Of a DNA stretch of 64,000 nt, positions 52,128-61,848 are shown in pieces (the first letter of the stretch is position 1; each line of letters opens with the position of its first letter). The stretch comes from Sediminitomix flava. GTDB lineage: Bacteria > Bacteroidota > Bacteroidia > Cytophagales > Flammeovirgaceae. Location of the stretch: the NCBI RefSeq assembly GCF_003149185.1, contig NZ_QGDO01000001.1, positions 62,001-126,000 of the forward strand, read 5' to 3'. Position numbers and translations under genes: made by a program. The notes below the pieces were generated by a model that worked only from the letters and a program-made list of their open reading frames with translations, was not told the origin of the DNA and made no database searches.

Positions 52128-52191
52128 TGTCATTTTTTTACTTATTATAGTAGAAATCTTTTGTGATCTAGACCGTTGTAGTTGGAATAAA

Positions 52192-53451
52192 ATGAAAAAG
52201 ATACTTTTATCTATACTTGCTATTTTTCTTTGTGGAACGCTACAAGCTGCACATATCCTCATTCCGATGGATGACAGCCAAGAGAACCATTTGAAAGCAT
52301 ATGGCATCGCTTATTGGATTTTGGAAAAGGAAGTAGAAGCCGAATGGTTTCTTAATTATAGAGGTGGAAGTTTCTTGATTCCTTATTTGCAAGATTTTGA
52401 AAATGAACTTGTCATCAGAGATGTTTCTTATGAAGTAATTTCGAGTGCTCAAGTTCGAGAAATCAAAACTATGATCAGCCATGCTGAATCGAATATGGAT
52501 ATCATGAAACTTGAGGTAGCACCTAAAATTGCAGTCTATTCTCCACCCAATAAGCAACCTTGGGACGATGCCGTTACGCTCGTTTTGACTTATGCAGAAA
52601 TACCTTATGACATTGTTTTTGATGATGAAGTGTTAGAAGATGACCTACCTCAATACGACTGGCTCCACCTCCATCATGAAGATTTCACTGGGCAATATGG
52701 TAAATTCTATAGAGCATTCAGACATCAAGCTTGGTACAAAGAGCAACAAAAAACTTATGAAGCTTCTGCGAAAAAACACGGATACGATAAGGTTTCTCAA
52801 TTAAAACTTGGAGTAGCTCAAAAAATTAGAGACTTCTGTGCTGGTGGTGGCTTTCTATTTGCAATGTGCTCTGCTACTGACACCTATGATATTGCTCTAG
52901 CTGCAGCAGGAGTCGATATCTGTCACGAAGTTTTTGATGGAGATCCTCCATTTTCTGATGCACAAGAAAGACTTGATTACTCAAAAACTTTTGCCTTTCA
53001 TAAATTCAAACTCTACCAAAACCCGATGGTATATGAGTATTCTGATATTGATCAGCAATACAGGGAAAGAGGTTTAACAGAGGCAAATGATTTCTTTACC
53101 TTATTCAAGTTTTCGGCAAAATGGGATCCTATTCCAACGATGTTGACTCAGAATCACAAGCACGTTATCAAGGGTTTTATGGGGCAGACTACTGCCTACA
53201 AGAAAAGACTTGTAAAGCCAGAAGTCATCATCATGGGGGAAAATAAATCTTTGAATGAGGCAAGATATATTCACGGAACTTACGGAAAAGGAACTTGGAC
53301 ATTCTATGGCGGTCATGACCCTGAAGATTATATGCACCATGTAGGTGAAGAACCTACAGACTTAAACCTTCATCCAAACTCGCCTGGTTATCGTCTAATT
53401 CTGAACAACATATTATTCCCTGCGGCCAAGAAAAAGAAACAAAAAACCTGA
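52192..53451 (+). CDS. Exported protein of the Bacteroidota 'asparagine synthetase B-like' family
   Basis: A 419-residue exported protein with a signal peptide ending near LQAA. It resembles a Bacteroidota family that databases often label asparagine synthetase B, but none of the asparagine synthetase motifs (N-terminal Cys2, SGGxDS) is present, so that name is unsupported. A GATase-1-like/ThuA-like alpha/beta fold is suggested by IAVYSPPNKQPWDDAVTLVLTYAEIPYDIVFDDE, LHLHHEDFTG and AGGGFLFAMCSATDTYDIAL (Cys in a nucleophile-elbow-like turn), and by IHGTYGKGTWTFYGGHDPED near the end. Enzymatic role unknown. The FAD oxidase gene follows after 48 bp. Confidence 0.65.
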   Translation: MKKILLSILAIFLCGTLQAAHILIPMDDSQENHLKAYGIAYWILEKEVEAEWFLNYRGGSFLIPYLQDFENELVIRDVSYEVISSAQVREIKTMISHAESNMDIMKLEVAPKIAVYSPPNKQPWDDAVTLVLTYAEIPYDIVFDDEVLEDDLPQYDWLHLHHEDFTGQYGKFYRAFRHQAWYKEQQKTYEASAKKHGYDKVSQLKLGVAQKIRDFCAGGGFLFAMCSATDTYDIALAAAGVDICHEVFDGDPPFSDAQERLDYSKTFAFHKFKLYQNPMVYEYSDIDQQYRERGLTEANDFFTLFKFSAKWDPIPTMLTQNHKHVIKGFMGQTTAYKKRLVKPEVIIMGENKSLNEARYIHGTYGKGTWTFYGGHDPEDYMHHVGEEPTDLNLHPNSPGYRLILNNILFPAAKKKKQKT

Positions 53452-53499
53452 TTTGATGTCATCTAACATCAGTTATCATTTAGAGCCTTTGGAATAAAT

Positions 53500-54651
53500 A
53501 TGACACGAAAAGAGTTTATTAAAATCTGTGGAATACTTGGTTTAACACTCCCTTTTCAGTCTATATTTTCCAAAGGCTCTTCTCGTATCTCATCCCAAGA
53601 AGTAATCATCATAGGTGCTGGAGCTGCTGGCATGACTGCTGCTTATTTACTCAATCAAATGGGTATTTCATTCAAGATCCTTGAAGCAAAGCCAACTTAT
53701 GGAGGTCGAATGAAAAAGCTTGAAGACTTCACCGATTTCCCACTTTCACTTGGCGCTGAATGGCTTAGCACGAATACAAATATCTTTGAAGAAATTATCA
53801 ACAATCCTAAGGTTAAAATCGACATTGAAACAACTCGATACAATCCTTTGGAGAGTTCTTTAACATGGAAAAAAAGAAAGCTCAGATCAGGTATTATCGG
53901 ATTTTTTAATGACAAAAAATTCGTCAATAGCTCTTGGCTCACTTTCTTCGAACAGTACATTCTCCCTTCAATTTCAGCCTATACACACTTCAATACAATT
54001 GTAAAGACTATCGATTATACTTCTGAAAAAATAAAAATCACAACAGATACAACTGAATACAATTGTGATAAAGTCATTGTAACAATCCCTGTTAAAATGA
54101 TGCAGAACAGAAGTCTTGATTTCCTACCTCCTCTTCCAAAAGAACAACAGAAAGCTTTTGATACGGTCATGGTTTGGGATGGTTTGAAAGCCTTTATTGA
54201 GTTTTCGGAAAAATTCTACCCTGCCTTTACTGAATTCAAAATTAGACCTAAAAAATCGGGTCAAATAGCTTACTACGATGCTTCATATGGACAAAACACA
54301 GACAAACATATTTTAGGATTATTTGCGGTCGGAGAAGCTTCTAGCCCCTACCTAACAAAAAATAAAGAAGAGCTAACTCGCTATATTTTAAATGAATTGG
54401 ATCAGATGTTTGAGCAGAAAGCTTCTTCTAATTTCATTAAAATAACAGTGCAGAATTGGACAAATGAAGCCTTTATAGAAGGAACTTATGTCTACGATTA
54501 TGAAGATTACAGAAAAGTAGAAAAGCTAGGAGCTCCACTCGCTAATAAAGTATTCTTTGCTGGAGAAGCTTATACAAATGGTAACAATTGGGGCTTTGTA
54601 CATACGGCTACACAATCAGCACAAGCCGCTGTTTTAAGAATGTTCACTTAA
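53500..54651 (+). CDS. Flavin monoamine oxidase-like FAD oxidoreductase
   Basis: A 383-residue flavoprotein. The N-terminus (TRKEFIKICGILGLTLPFQSIFSKG) looks like an export signal with a Tat-like Arg-Lys pair. FAD-binding motifs: VIIIGAGAAGMTAAYLL (about 34-50) with LEAKPTYGGRM, and the C-terminal FFAGEAYTNGNNWGFVHTATQSAQ. LSLGAEWLS is typical of amine oxidases. Likely oxidises an amine or amino acid in the periplasm; substrate unknown. Confidence 0.85.
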   Translation: MTRKEFIKICGILGLTLPFQSIFSKGSSRISSQEVIIIGAGAAGMTAAYLLNQMGISFKILEAKPTYGGRMKKLEDFTDFPLSLGAEWLSTNTNIFEEIINNPKVKIDIETTRYNPLESSLTWKKRKLRSGIIGFFNDKKFVNSSWLTFFEQYILPSISAYTHFNTIVKTIDYTSEKIKITTDTTEYNCDKVIVTIPVKMMQNRSLDFLPPLPKEQQKAFDTVMVWDGLKAFIEFSEKFYPAFTEFKIRPKKSGQIAYYDASYGQNTDKHILGLFAVGEASSPYLTKNKEELTRYILNELDQMFEQKASSNFIKITVQNWTNEAFIEGTYVYDYEDYRKVEKLGAPLANKVFFAGEAYTNGNNWGFVHTATQSAQAAVLRMFT

Positions 54652-54700
54652 TACTTATCCAAAAATAGAATAGTACTTTTTCGATCTCCTCTTTTTCCAA

Positions 54701-54708
54701 TAAATTTG
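54701..54708 (+). promoter_or_regulatory. Putative promoter -7 element TAAATTTG
   Basis: A full TAnnTTTG match followed by CA, 76 bp upstream of the GNAT start, with TTTT about 20 bp further upstream. Confidence 0.5.
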
Positions 54709-54783
54709 CACCGCAAAAACTTATAAAACCAAAAGCACGGCTATTACCATTGAAACTTCTATGGATAACAAGAAAACAAACAA

Positions 54784-55308
54784 ATGACAACTCAAACTCA
54801 TATCATCAGAAATGCCAAAGAAGAAGAATTCGCTACAATCGGAAAACTGATGGTAAATGTATATTCCAATCTTGAAGGATTCCCAAAAGCTGATGAACAG
54901 CCACAATATTATGAGATGCTCACTAACATCGGAGAAATTACAAAAAAGCCTTTTACTGAATTAATCGTAGCAGTTTCAAAAAAAGGAAAAGTTGATGGAG
55001 CTGTCGTTTATTTTAGTGATATGACAAGTTATGGCTCAGGAGGTTCGGCTACTCAAGAGAGAAATGCATCAGGATTCAGACTTTTAGCGGTATCAGAAAA
55101 TGTTAGAGGTTTAGGTTTGGGTAAAAAGTTAAGTTTGGCATGTATTGAAAAAGCGAAGAATATCGGTCATCAAAAAGTAGTCATTCACTCTACAGAATAC
55201 ATGAAAAAAGCTTGGAGAATGTATGAAAATTTAGGCTTTGGACGAGCTGAAGATTTAGATTTCAAGCAAGAATCATTGCCTGTATTCGGATTTAGATTAT
55301 TCCTATGA
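54784..55308 (+). CDS. GNAT family N-acetyltransferase
   Basis: A 174-residue acetyltransferase. The acetyl-CoA loop is LAVSENVRGLGLGKKLSLACIEKAK (motif A, R-x-x-G-x-G-K) and the end YMKKAWRMYENLGFGRAEDLDF is typical. The substrate is not evident. Its last six bases overlap the convergent AraC gene. Confidence 0.88.
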   Translation: MTTQTHIIRNAKEEEFATIGKLMVNVYSNLEGFPKADEQPQYYEMLTNIGEITKKPFTELIVAVSKKGKVDGAVVYFSDMTSYGSGGSATQERNASGFRLLAVSENVRGLGLGKKLSLACIEKAKNIGHQKVVIHSTEYMKKAWRMYENLGFGRAEDLDFKQESLPVFGFRLFL

Positions 55309-56268
55309 ACGTAACTCATTTGGGCTATACCCAAAAAACTTTTTAAATGTAGTACTAAAGTGAGATAGACTACTAAAACCTAGATTTTCACCAATCTCAT
55401 AGATGGACTTATCAGAATACTTTATCAATCTATTCGCCTCTTCCATTCGATGTTGATTAAAAAACTTTAGAATCGGCATCTGGTAAACAGCTTTAAATGT
55501 TCGGTGAAGTTTGGAAAGACTCATATTGTAATGCTCACTTAACGCTTTCAAATTTGGTTGAGAGCTAAAATCACTCAGAATATCCTCTTTCAACTTCAAC
55601 ATCAAATTCAAATCTTCGGCATGTACATTCGTTGCAAACAATTCATTCTCTTCTTTTTCTACCAAGAGTAAAATTCGTCCAATAATCTCATAAGCTCTCG
55701 CAAAAAATATAATTCTCCTTAAGTCTTCATTCATGGAAACCTTATAAGTTTCTCTAACCAAAGCCTCTATTTCTGGCGTCAATCGATAATACAAAAACCA
55801 CTGGTCATGCTGTTGTAAAACCTCTTTGAGTTTATACGCTGTTTTTTCATTCCATTGGTGAAAATACGCATGAGGAAAACGAATAACCATCCATTGTAAT
55901 CTTGTATTTATAGGGAAAGTTACTTCATAAGGTTGGGCTGCATTGTACATAAAAATCCCTTCAGAAGTATGTTCTCTATTTTTAAGATTTTTGATTTCAC
56001 CATTAAAGCCAATCCTTATGGCTACGTACTTCTCACTTTTCGTTGGTTTATTTACAAGTCGTAGTTTCTTTTTCAAAAGTAAAGAAGTCACCCCTACAAT
56101 CATTCCGTTTGGATAAGAGAATGAAACAACTTGATAGTCCCCATTCTGATCTAAAAATGCCAAAGATTCACCATCCCAATTCCCACCTTTCTCATGACTA
56201 ATTTGATGAAAAAATGAAGCGGAATTATCATCTGAAACATTTATAAGAAATTCATTTTCATCTTCCAT
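55303..56268 (-). CDS. AraC family transcriptional regulator
   Basis: A 321-residue regulator with a large N-terminal sensing domain (about 1-210) and a C-terminal AraC DNA-binding domain (LKALSEHYNMSLSKLHRTFKAVYQMPILKFFNQHRMEEA; IYEIGENLGFSSLSHFSTTFKKFFGYSPNEL). I chose ATG 56268, preceded by AGGAAAG, rather than the in-frame ATG 56301: the longer start would put the coding region against the operator-like repeats at 56303-56340. It diverges from the DUF1254 gene. Confidence 0.88.
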   Translation of the reverse strand: MEDENEFLINVSDDNSASFFHQISHEKGGNWDGESLAFLDQNGDYQVVSFSYPNGMIVGVTSLLLKKKLRLVNKPTKSEKYVAIRIGFNGEIKNLKNREHTSEGIFMYNAAQPYEVTFPINTRLQWMVIRFPHAYFHQWNEKTAYKLKEVLQQHDQWFLYYRLTPEIEALVRETYKVSMNEDLRRIIFFARAYEIIGRILLLVEKEENELFATNVHAEDLNLMLKLKEDILSDFSSQPNLKALSEHYNMSLSKLHRTFKAVYQMPILKFFNQHRMEEANRLIKYSDKSIYEIGENLGFSSLSHFSTTFKKFFGYSPNELRS

Positions 56269-56302
56269 TACTTTCCTTTTATAAAATTCACACACAATCA
56301 AG

Positions 56303-56340
56303 TTGACAGAAATTCAAAACTGCTTGACATTTTTTCAAAA
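56303..56340. promoter_or_regulatory. 21-bp-phased 17-bp direct repeats, probable AraC-type operator
   Basis: TTGACAGAAATTCAAAA (56303-56319) and TTGACATTTTTTCAAAA (56324-56340) share both ends (TTGACA, TTCAAAA) and differ in the middle four bases. Two 17-bp sites 4 bp apart is the half-site geometry known for E. coli AraC. They lie between the divergent AraC and DUF1254 genes. Confidence 0.6.
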
Positions 56341-56441
56341 CAATATTCTCAAGGAATCTCCCCTCCTTTGTAACAACGAAAAAATCAAAAGAAAACGCTT
56401 CTATAGAATTAGAATTTCGGATTCTTATTTAAACACTAACA

Positions 56442-57866
56442 ATGATGAAAAAATCAAAAATAAACTTCACTCTTTACACCTTAATTGCCTTTCTGTTTTT
56501 AGGAAATCTATCTATTTCCTACGCTCAAAACAAATCAGTCTCATATTCAGAAAGAGAACAAGCTCAATATAATTACTCATACAGCTTAGGTGTACAAGCC
56601 GTAGTGTACGGATGGGCTCCTGTAATGATGGATGTCGCTAAAGTTCTTCAAACTTCTGTTGATCAGCCAATGAATAACGGTCAAGCTCCTATCAATGAAT
56701 TTGGCCCTATTACTAGACTTTGGGATTATAGAGATCGATCATATACAACTCCTAATAATGATACATTCTACCTTCAAGGTTGGTGTGATTTGGAAGAGCA
56801 ACCTATTGTCATTTTTGTTCCAGAAATCAAAAATCGTTATTGGATCATGCAAATTGTAGATATGTACACAGAATCGGTTGTCGATCTTTGTAATGCAACA
56901 ATTGGCGAAGAAGGTGGCTATTTTGTGCTTGCTAAAAAAGGCTATACAGGAGATTTACCAGAGAATGTGCCTGTGTATTATTCTTCAACTAGATACATTT
57001 GGTTAGCGGGTCGATTGGGTGTTGAAAACGAAAAAGATTTGAAGATTGCTAGAGATTTACAAAAGCAATTTAGAATGATGCCTTTGAACCAATACCCTAA
57101 TGGAGGAGTACAGCCTGAACCAAAAAATATTGAAGGTGCTCCAAAAGTAGAATTTCCTGCAGGACTAGATTGGTTTAAGCGACTAGATCAAGTTTTAGCT
57201 GAAAATCCAATGCCAGAAGATGTTGAACTTGTAGATAGTTTCAAACATATCGGAATTGGTGAAGGAAGTATTGATGGACTCAATGAAGTTCAAAAAGAGG
57301 CACTAAAGGCGGCATTTAATGATGGATTTCAAATAATTCTGGATGCTGCAAAAAATAGTAACACAGCTGTAAATGGTTGGAACTGGGAATTCAACGCAGG
57401 AATATACGGTACTGATTATCTTTCAAGAGCTGCAATCAATATGAATTCAATTGGCTTAAACTCTCCTGAAAGAGCAATGTACCCTAAAAGATACGTTGAT
57501 GACCAAGGAATTCAGCTTAATGGTGAGAATACTTATGAAATCACGCTCCCTGCTCACATTCCTGTCAGAACTGAAGTTGGTGGTTTTTGGTCTGTCACTA
57601 TGTATGATGCTAAAGATCGTTTCATGGTAGAAAATGAAATCGATAGATATAAAATAGGATCAATGACTGAAGGCTTAAAAAGAAATGATGATGGCTCTGT
57701 CACTATTATTATTTCGAATAAAAAGCCTAAAAATAAAAAGATGAGAGCAAACTGGCTACCAGCTCCTGCTGATGATTTCATGCTTCAATTCAGGTTATAT
57801 GAACCAGAAGAAGTCATCTACAAAGGAGAATATGAACTACCTCAATTATACAAGATTGAAAAATAA
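56442..57866 (+). CDS. Exported DUF1254/DUF1214 protein
   Basis: A 474-residue exported protein with a signal peptide (to about SYAQ). The N-terminal DUF1254 part has YSLGVQAVVYGWAPVMMDVAKV and TPNNDTFYLQGWCDLEEQPIVI; the C-terminal DUF1214 part has PVRTEVGGFWSVTMYDAKDRFMV and GSVTIIISNKKP. The pair is common in bacterial periplasmic proteins but no activity is firmly assigned. Divergent from, and probably regulated by, the AraC gene at 55303. Confidence 0.88.
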   Translation: MMKKSKINFTLYTLIAFLFLGNLSISYAQNKSVSYSEREQAQYNYSYSLGVQAVVYGWAPVMMDVAKVLQTSVDQPMNNGQAPINEFGPITRLWDYRDRSYTTPNNDTFYLQGWCDLEEQPIVIFVPEIKNRYWIMQIVDMYTESVVDLCNATIGEEGGYFVLAKKGYTGDLPENVPVYYSSTRYIWLAGRLGVENEKDLKIARDLQKQFRMMPLNQYPNGGVQPEPKNIEGAPKVEFPAGLDWFKRLDQVLAENPMPEDVELVDSFKHIGIGEGSIDGLNEVQKEALKAAFNDGFQIILDAAKNSNTAVNGWNWEFNAGIYGTDYLSRAAINMNSIGLNSPERAMYPKRYVDDQGIQLNGENTYEITLPAHIPVRTEVGGFWSVTMYDAKDRFMVENEIDRYKIGSMTEGLKRNDDGSVTIIISNKKPKNKKMRANWLPAPADDFMLQFRLYEPEEVIYKGEYELPQLYKIEK

Positions 57867-57901
57867 CTTCAGTGCAAACCAACAATTAATAAATGAAAAA
57901 G

Positions 57902-57930
57902 CCCTTCCATTGATTTGGAAGGGTTCTTTT
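57902..57930 (+). terminator. Terminator of the DUF1254 gene
   Basis: An 8-bp stem CCCTTCCA/TGGAAGGG with a 6-base loop and a TTCTTTT tail. Confidence 0.85.
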
Positions 57931-57994
57931 CGTAAAAAAGGCATGACTTCAAATTCTGAAGCCACACCTAAGCATACATAAACCACGAAAGATT

Positions 57995-60934
57995 TTAAAT
58001 TTCTTCTTCTTTTTCTAAACAGAGATCACCTAAAGCCTCCACTTTTACTCCTAACCAGTCTTTAAGTTGGCTATATATTCTAATCTGATCTTCAACTGAG
58101 AAATGTCTTATTCGGGTAGCGTGACTACCTTTTTTAAGTACCATTTTTAGTGCATTTGTTTTGTCCGAAGGATTCACAGCACAGGCTCCCCAAGTATCAT
58201 ATTCGCCATAGATATAAAGAATATTATCTCCTTTACTTTCTAAAAAGTCTACGACCTCTTTCATATAATTAGGATTATAGGTTAAATCCACATTTTGAGG
58301 TGCAAAAAAGGAATTTGTAGGCTTGTGTACGATCTCCAACAAATCAGCGACAGGAGTTGTATCAAAACCATAATAGCCCAATTCTTTCATATGCTGATAA
58401 TAAGAAGGAAGTAACCTGTCAATCGTTATATCAGAATAAAAACTAATGCCTACAATCTGATTTAGATAATTAAACAGTTCTTTTGCAGGTGCATCTTTTG
58501 TTGGAATGTCTGATACGTTACCTCCCCATTGCCAATATGAAAATGGGAATTCTAAAACAGCATATTCTAACGCGACTTCCAGACCAACACTAAACTTCAT
58601 TTCTTTCTTAGCTGCATATTGTTCTATTTCTTTTAAAACTTCTGTTCGGTTTTGTAGAACGGTTCGCTGAAATTCGGTGATTCGTTTTCTCGTTGTTTTT
58701 TCTCCAACTGTGTTGATGTGCTGATCGGTACGAGGATCTTCGACGCCCAAAATTATTGGAGCGACATAAGGTACAGCAACATCAACATCATTTGGATACT
58801 TACTTTTATAGATTAAGGTAGTTTCTCCACCTTTACTAACTCCTGAACTAATCCACTTTCCTGTATAGACATTTTTCAATTTTGAAACGATTCTATGGTA
58901 ATCCTCTATTGCGAGATCATTGGTTAAATACTTCCAAGGAATACCTCCTTTCGGAACGGATTCTCCATAAAAACGATACTCCACCAATAGCTGATTTCCT
59001 TTCGTAATCTTACTGATTTCTCTAGGATAATTGTACAATTGGTAACCTTCGGTTTCAATCAAAATCGGTTTCTCAAAATCAACATGCCCCAAATACATTT
59101 TCTGTTCGAATGTTCCATTTTTAGGGTTCGAATGATCTAAAGGTTGTGGCAAATAAATCTCGTAATATTGTGTGAAATGAGCTTTGCGTTTTACTTCCTT
59201 CAATTTTGCTTTCGGGAATTGAGCTAAAAATGCTGCTCTTACTTTTTCCTTTTCACTTTGATCTGAAGCTTTATAAATCCAGTTTTCAGGGTCAACCAAT
59301 ACTTCCTTCACTCCTTTTTCTAAAGGAATTTTAACCTCTTCCAGTCCAACTTCAATTCGTTTTTTCTTCCCATCAATCACAACTTCTACGGGCATTGGAA
59401 AAGCTAACTTTTTTGGAGTATCCCATTGCAAAGTCAAATTCGACTCCGTCTGATTAATTACTAAATTGGGTAAATCTGGTTGACGTAAATACAACTCAAA
59501 ATACCAATCTAGCTCCATGCCACTTTCCTCTTCCATGATTCGGATAAAGTCCGTTGAATTTACAAAGTGACATTGACTGCCATCTGTACTTCTTTCGGCT
59601 TCTTTGGTTGGATAAGCCAACTTCCTGATACCTTTCAACAAAGCTTCTTCTCCTACCAAATACCTCAAGGTATGCAAAACTAAAGCCCCTTTAGTATAAA
59701 TATCGCCATCACTTTCTATATAGCATGGCCCAAAGAAATACTTCTCCAGTGTTGATTTTGACTCTAAAGGAGCTAGCGCCTGTTTGTTTCTAACCTTTGG
59801 TTTTAAAGTGGAGATATACTTGTGGTATGCAGGCATTCCACCCAATTCTTCAGCATACAATACCTGCATATAGATACAAAATCCTTCATGAATCCAGAAG
59901 TCTTTCCAATCACTCGCTGTCACCAAATTGCCCCACCATTCATGTCCTAATTCATGATGATGTAGGAAATCAAACCCGAATTCATTATTTGTGAAGTCTG
60001 CACCATAAGCAATTGCAGTTTGGTGTTCCATTCCTAAATGTGGTGTTTCCACAATTCCATATTTCTCCGAACGAAATGGGTAAGGACCTAAGACTTTTTC
60101 ATAAAACTTCAAATGATCTTTAAACTGTGGAAATTGAGCCTTTGCTTGCTTTTTATGCTCTGGTAAAACCCACCAATTTAAAGGCATTTCTTCACCCAAT
60201 ACATTTGTATAATCGAGTTTCAAATGTTCGTATGGCGCGATGTTAAGAGCAATATTATAATTATTGATCGGAGAATTGACAATCCATTGGAATGTATTTG
60301 AATCACCACTTTTACTTACATTTTCCAAAACTCCATTTGAAACGACCTCTAAACCTTTTGGTACAGTAATATTCAAACGCACATGCTCGGCTTCATCTGA
60401 AGGATGGTCTTTACACGGAAACCACAAATCTGCACCATCAAACTGGCATGCTGTAGCGATCCAAGGTTTACCCTCTTCTGTTTCTTCCCACATAAAACCT
60501 CCGACCCAAGGCGGTCGAGGAGCAACTTTAGGCTTACCACTATAATAAACTCTGATTGCAAACTCTTCTTGAGGTTGAAAAGTGAAATGAGGCGTACAAT
60601 AAAGTTTTAAGTCTTTGTGCTCAAAATCTATCGGTAAAAGCGCACCTTCTTTCTCCAAAACTACTTTCGAAACTTCAAAAGCAGAGTCTAAGTCCAAGAC
60701 AATCTGATCAATTGGAGAAAGAACATCTGCTTGTATTCGTACACTCCCTCTGATTGCTTTTTGCTCTATTAAAATAGATAAATCTAAATCGTATTGACGA
60801 ACATCATATGAAGCTTGAGCATAGGATAGCAGCCCTCCTGAATCTGTTGGCTTTACTCCCAAATAACGTTGTGCATTTATTTGAAAAGAAATTAAACAGA
60901 ACAAGAGACTAAAAAGTATAGTCGTTTTTGTCAT
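57995..60934 (-). CDS. Exported double peptidase: M1 aminopeptidase fused to S37 tripeptidyl aminopeptidase-like domain
   Basis: A 979-residue exported protein with a signal peptide (to about NAQ, 22). Residues about 40-550 are an M1 zinc aminopeptidase: substrate motif GMEHQTAIAYG (301-311; GxMEN in the classical form) and HELGHEWWGN with His327, Glu328, His331 and Glu350. Residues about 588-965 are a second, serine peptidase domain of the S37 (PS-10) type: the nucleophile elbow GVSKGG (Ser700), Asp913 (YGEYDTWGA) and His938 (KKGSHATRI). Both active sites look intact, so one chain has two different exopeptidases. It lies 32 bp after the AraC gene at 60967 and is probably co-transcribed with it. 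At least some S37 enzymes release Pro-ending tri- or tetrapeptides. Confidence 0.9.
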   Translation of the reverse strand: MTKTTILFSLLFCLISFQINAQRYLGVKPTDSGGLLSYAQASYDVRQYDLDLSILIEQKAIRGSVRIQADVLSPIDQIVLDLDSAFEVSKVVLEKEGALLPIDFEHKDLKLYCTPHFTFQPQEEFAIRVYYSGKPKVAPRPPWVGGFMWEETEEGKPWIATACQFDGADLWFPCKDHPSDEAEHVRLNITVPKGLEVVSNGVLENVSKSGDSNTFQWIVNSPINNYNIALNIAPYEHLKLDYTNVLGEEMPLNWWVLPEHKKQAKAQFPQFKDHLKFYEKVLGPYPFRSEKYGIVETPHLGMEHQTAIAYGADFTNNEFGFDFLHHHELGHEWWGNLVTASDWKDFWIHEGFCIYMQVLYAEELGGMPAYHKYISTLKPKVRNKQALAPLESKSTLEKYFFGPCYIESDGDIYTKGALVLHTLRYLVGEEALLKGIRKLAYPTKEAERSTDGSQCHFVNSTDFIRIMEEESGMELDWYFELYLRQPDLPNLVINQTESNLTLQWDTPKKLAFPMPVEVVIDGKKKRIEVGLEEVKIPLEKGVKEVLVDPENWIYKASDQSEKEKVRAAFLAQFPKAKLKEVKRKAHFTQYYEIYLPQPLDHSNPKNGTFEQKMYLGHVDFEKPILIETEGYQLYNYPREISKITKGNQLLVEYRFYGESVPKGGIPWKYLTNDLAIEDYHRIVSKLKNVYTGKWISSGVSKGGETTLIYKSKYPNDVDVAVPYVAPIILGVEDPRTDQHINTVGEKTTRKRITEFQRTVLQNRTEVLKEIEQYAAKKEMKFSVGLEVALEYAVLEFPFSYWQWGGNVSDIPTKDAPAKELFNYLNQIVGISFYSDITIDRLLPSYYQHMKELGYYGFDTTPVADLLEIVHKPTNSFFAPQNVDLTYNPNYMKEVVDFLESKGDNILYIYGEYDTWGACAVNPSDKTNALKMVLKKGSHATRIRHFSVEDQIRIYSQLKDWLGVKVEALGDLCLEKEEEI

Positions 60935-60966
60935 TGTATTAAATAGTTGATCTTAAAAATCGAAAA

Positions 60967-61848
60967 TCAGATTTGAAGTGCGACCTTATGTTTTTGAATG
61001 TATTGAGTAGGGGTCAGACCCGTAAATTGCTTAAATTTTCTATTGAAGTTTGAAAGGTTACTAAAGCCTACATGATAGCATACTTCTGTTACAGTTCTAT
61101 TCTCCTCTAATAATATTTTGCATGCCTGCCCTATTCTTACTTCATTTAGAAATGTGACATACGTTTTTTGAGTACGTTTTTTAAAATATCGACAGAAAGC
61201 ATTTGGAGTCATATTTGACTTGTCAGCGATTTCTTGAAGACTTATTGGTCTATGATATTCTTCGATTGTAAACTTAAATATCTTATCCATTCGTTTACTT
61301 TCGACTTCATTCTCAAAACTCAGATTATTACTTGATGCCAAATACTCTATTTCTGTACACTCTGTCAGTTGATGAAGAATATCTAAAAGTGTAATGGTTT
61401 TCATCATACCATTCATCAGATACAACTCCTTGAGCTTTTTAGAGACTGATACTTTAATATCTTCATTCAAAATCCTGATTCCTCTTGAAGATCTGCGCAT
61501 CAATTCCAAAAGACCATACATTTCTGGAAGCTGAAAAAACTCTTTACCGAAAGAATCTTTGTCAAAATAAACTGAAACAGCTTTGGCTTTCAATTCACTT
61601 TCTTCTTCATAATATCGAGAATCATTTCTGAAGACGTGAGGCATATTCTCTCCAATCACAAACAAATCACCCACTTTAAACTCACCTAAATAATCCCCGA
61701 CAATCACGGTTCCTTCTCCCTCTTCTATAGACATCACTTGCCATTCTTTATGCTGATGCAAAGTATCATAAAGATGCTTACCTGAATCTTCTTGAACACG
61801 GAAAGACTCCTTAGTATTTTTCGGGACTTTAAATGGTAGTGGCTTCAT
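60967..61848 (-). CDS. AraC family regulator with cupin domain
   Basis: A 293-residue regulator. The N-terminal cupin domain (HLYDTLHQHKEWQVMSIEEGEGTVIVGDYLGEFKVGDLFVIGENMPHVF) keeps His-x-His and a later His that can bind ligand or metal. The C-terminal domain has both AraC helix-turn-helix motifs (LQEIADKSNMTPNAFCRYFKKRTQKTYVTFLNEVRIGQACKILLEE; VCYHVGFSNLSNFNRKFKQFTGLTPTQY). It is followed by the M1-S37 peptidase gene and diverges from the dihydrodipicolinate-synthase-family gene, so it likely controls both directions. Confidence 0.9.
   Translation of the reverse strand: MKPLPFKVPKNTKESFRVQEDSGKHLYDTLHQHKEWQVMSIEEGEGTVIVGDYLGEFKVGDLFVIGENMPHVFRNDSRYYEEESELKAKAVSVYFDKDSFGKEFFQLPEMYGLLELMRRSSRGIRILNEDIKVSVSKKLKELYLMNGMMKTITLLDILHQLTECTEIEYLASSNNLSFENEVESKRMDKIFKFTIEEYHRPISLQEIADKSNMTPNAFCRYFKKRTQKTYVTFLNEVRIGQACKILLEENRTVTEVCYHVGFSNLSNFNRKFKQFTGLTPTQYIQKHKVALQI

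Noticed and set aside
52192-53451. Asparagine synthetase B assignment
   Set aside because: No glutaminase Cys2 and no ATP-pyrophosphatase SGGxDS motif are present, and the protein carries a signal peptide.
56303-56572. 89-codon plus-strand frame
   Set aside because: It starts inside the operator-like repeats with TTG and overlaps the signal peptide region of the DUF1254 gene in another frame.
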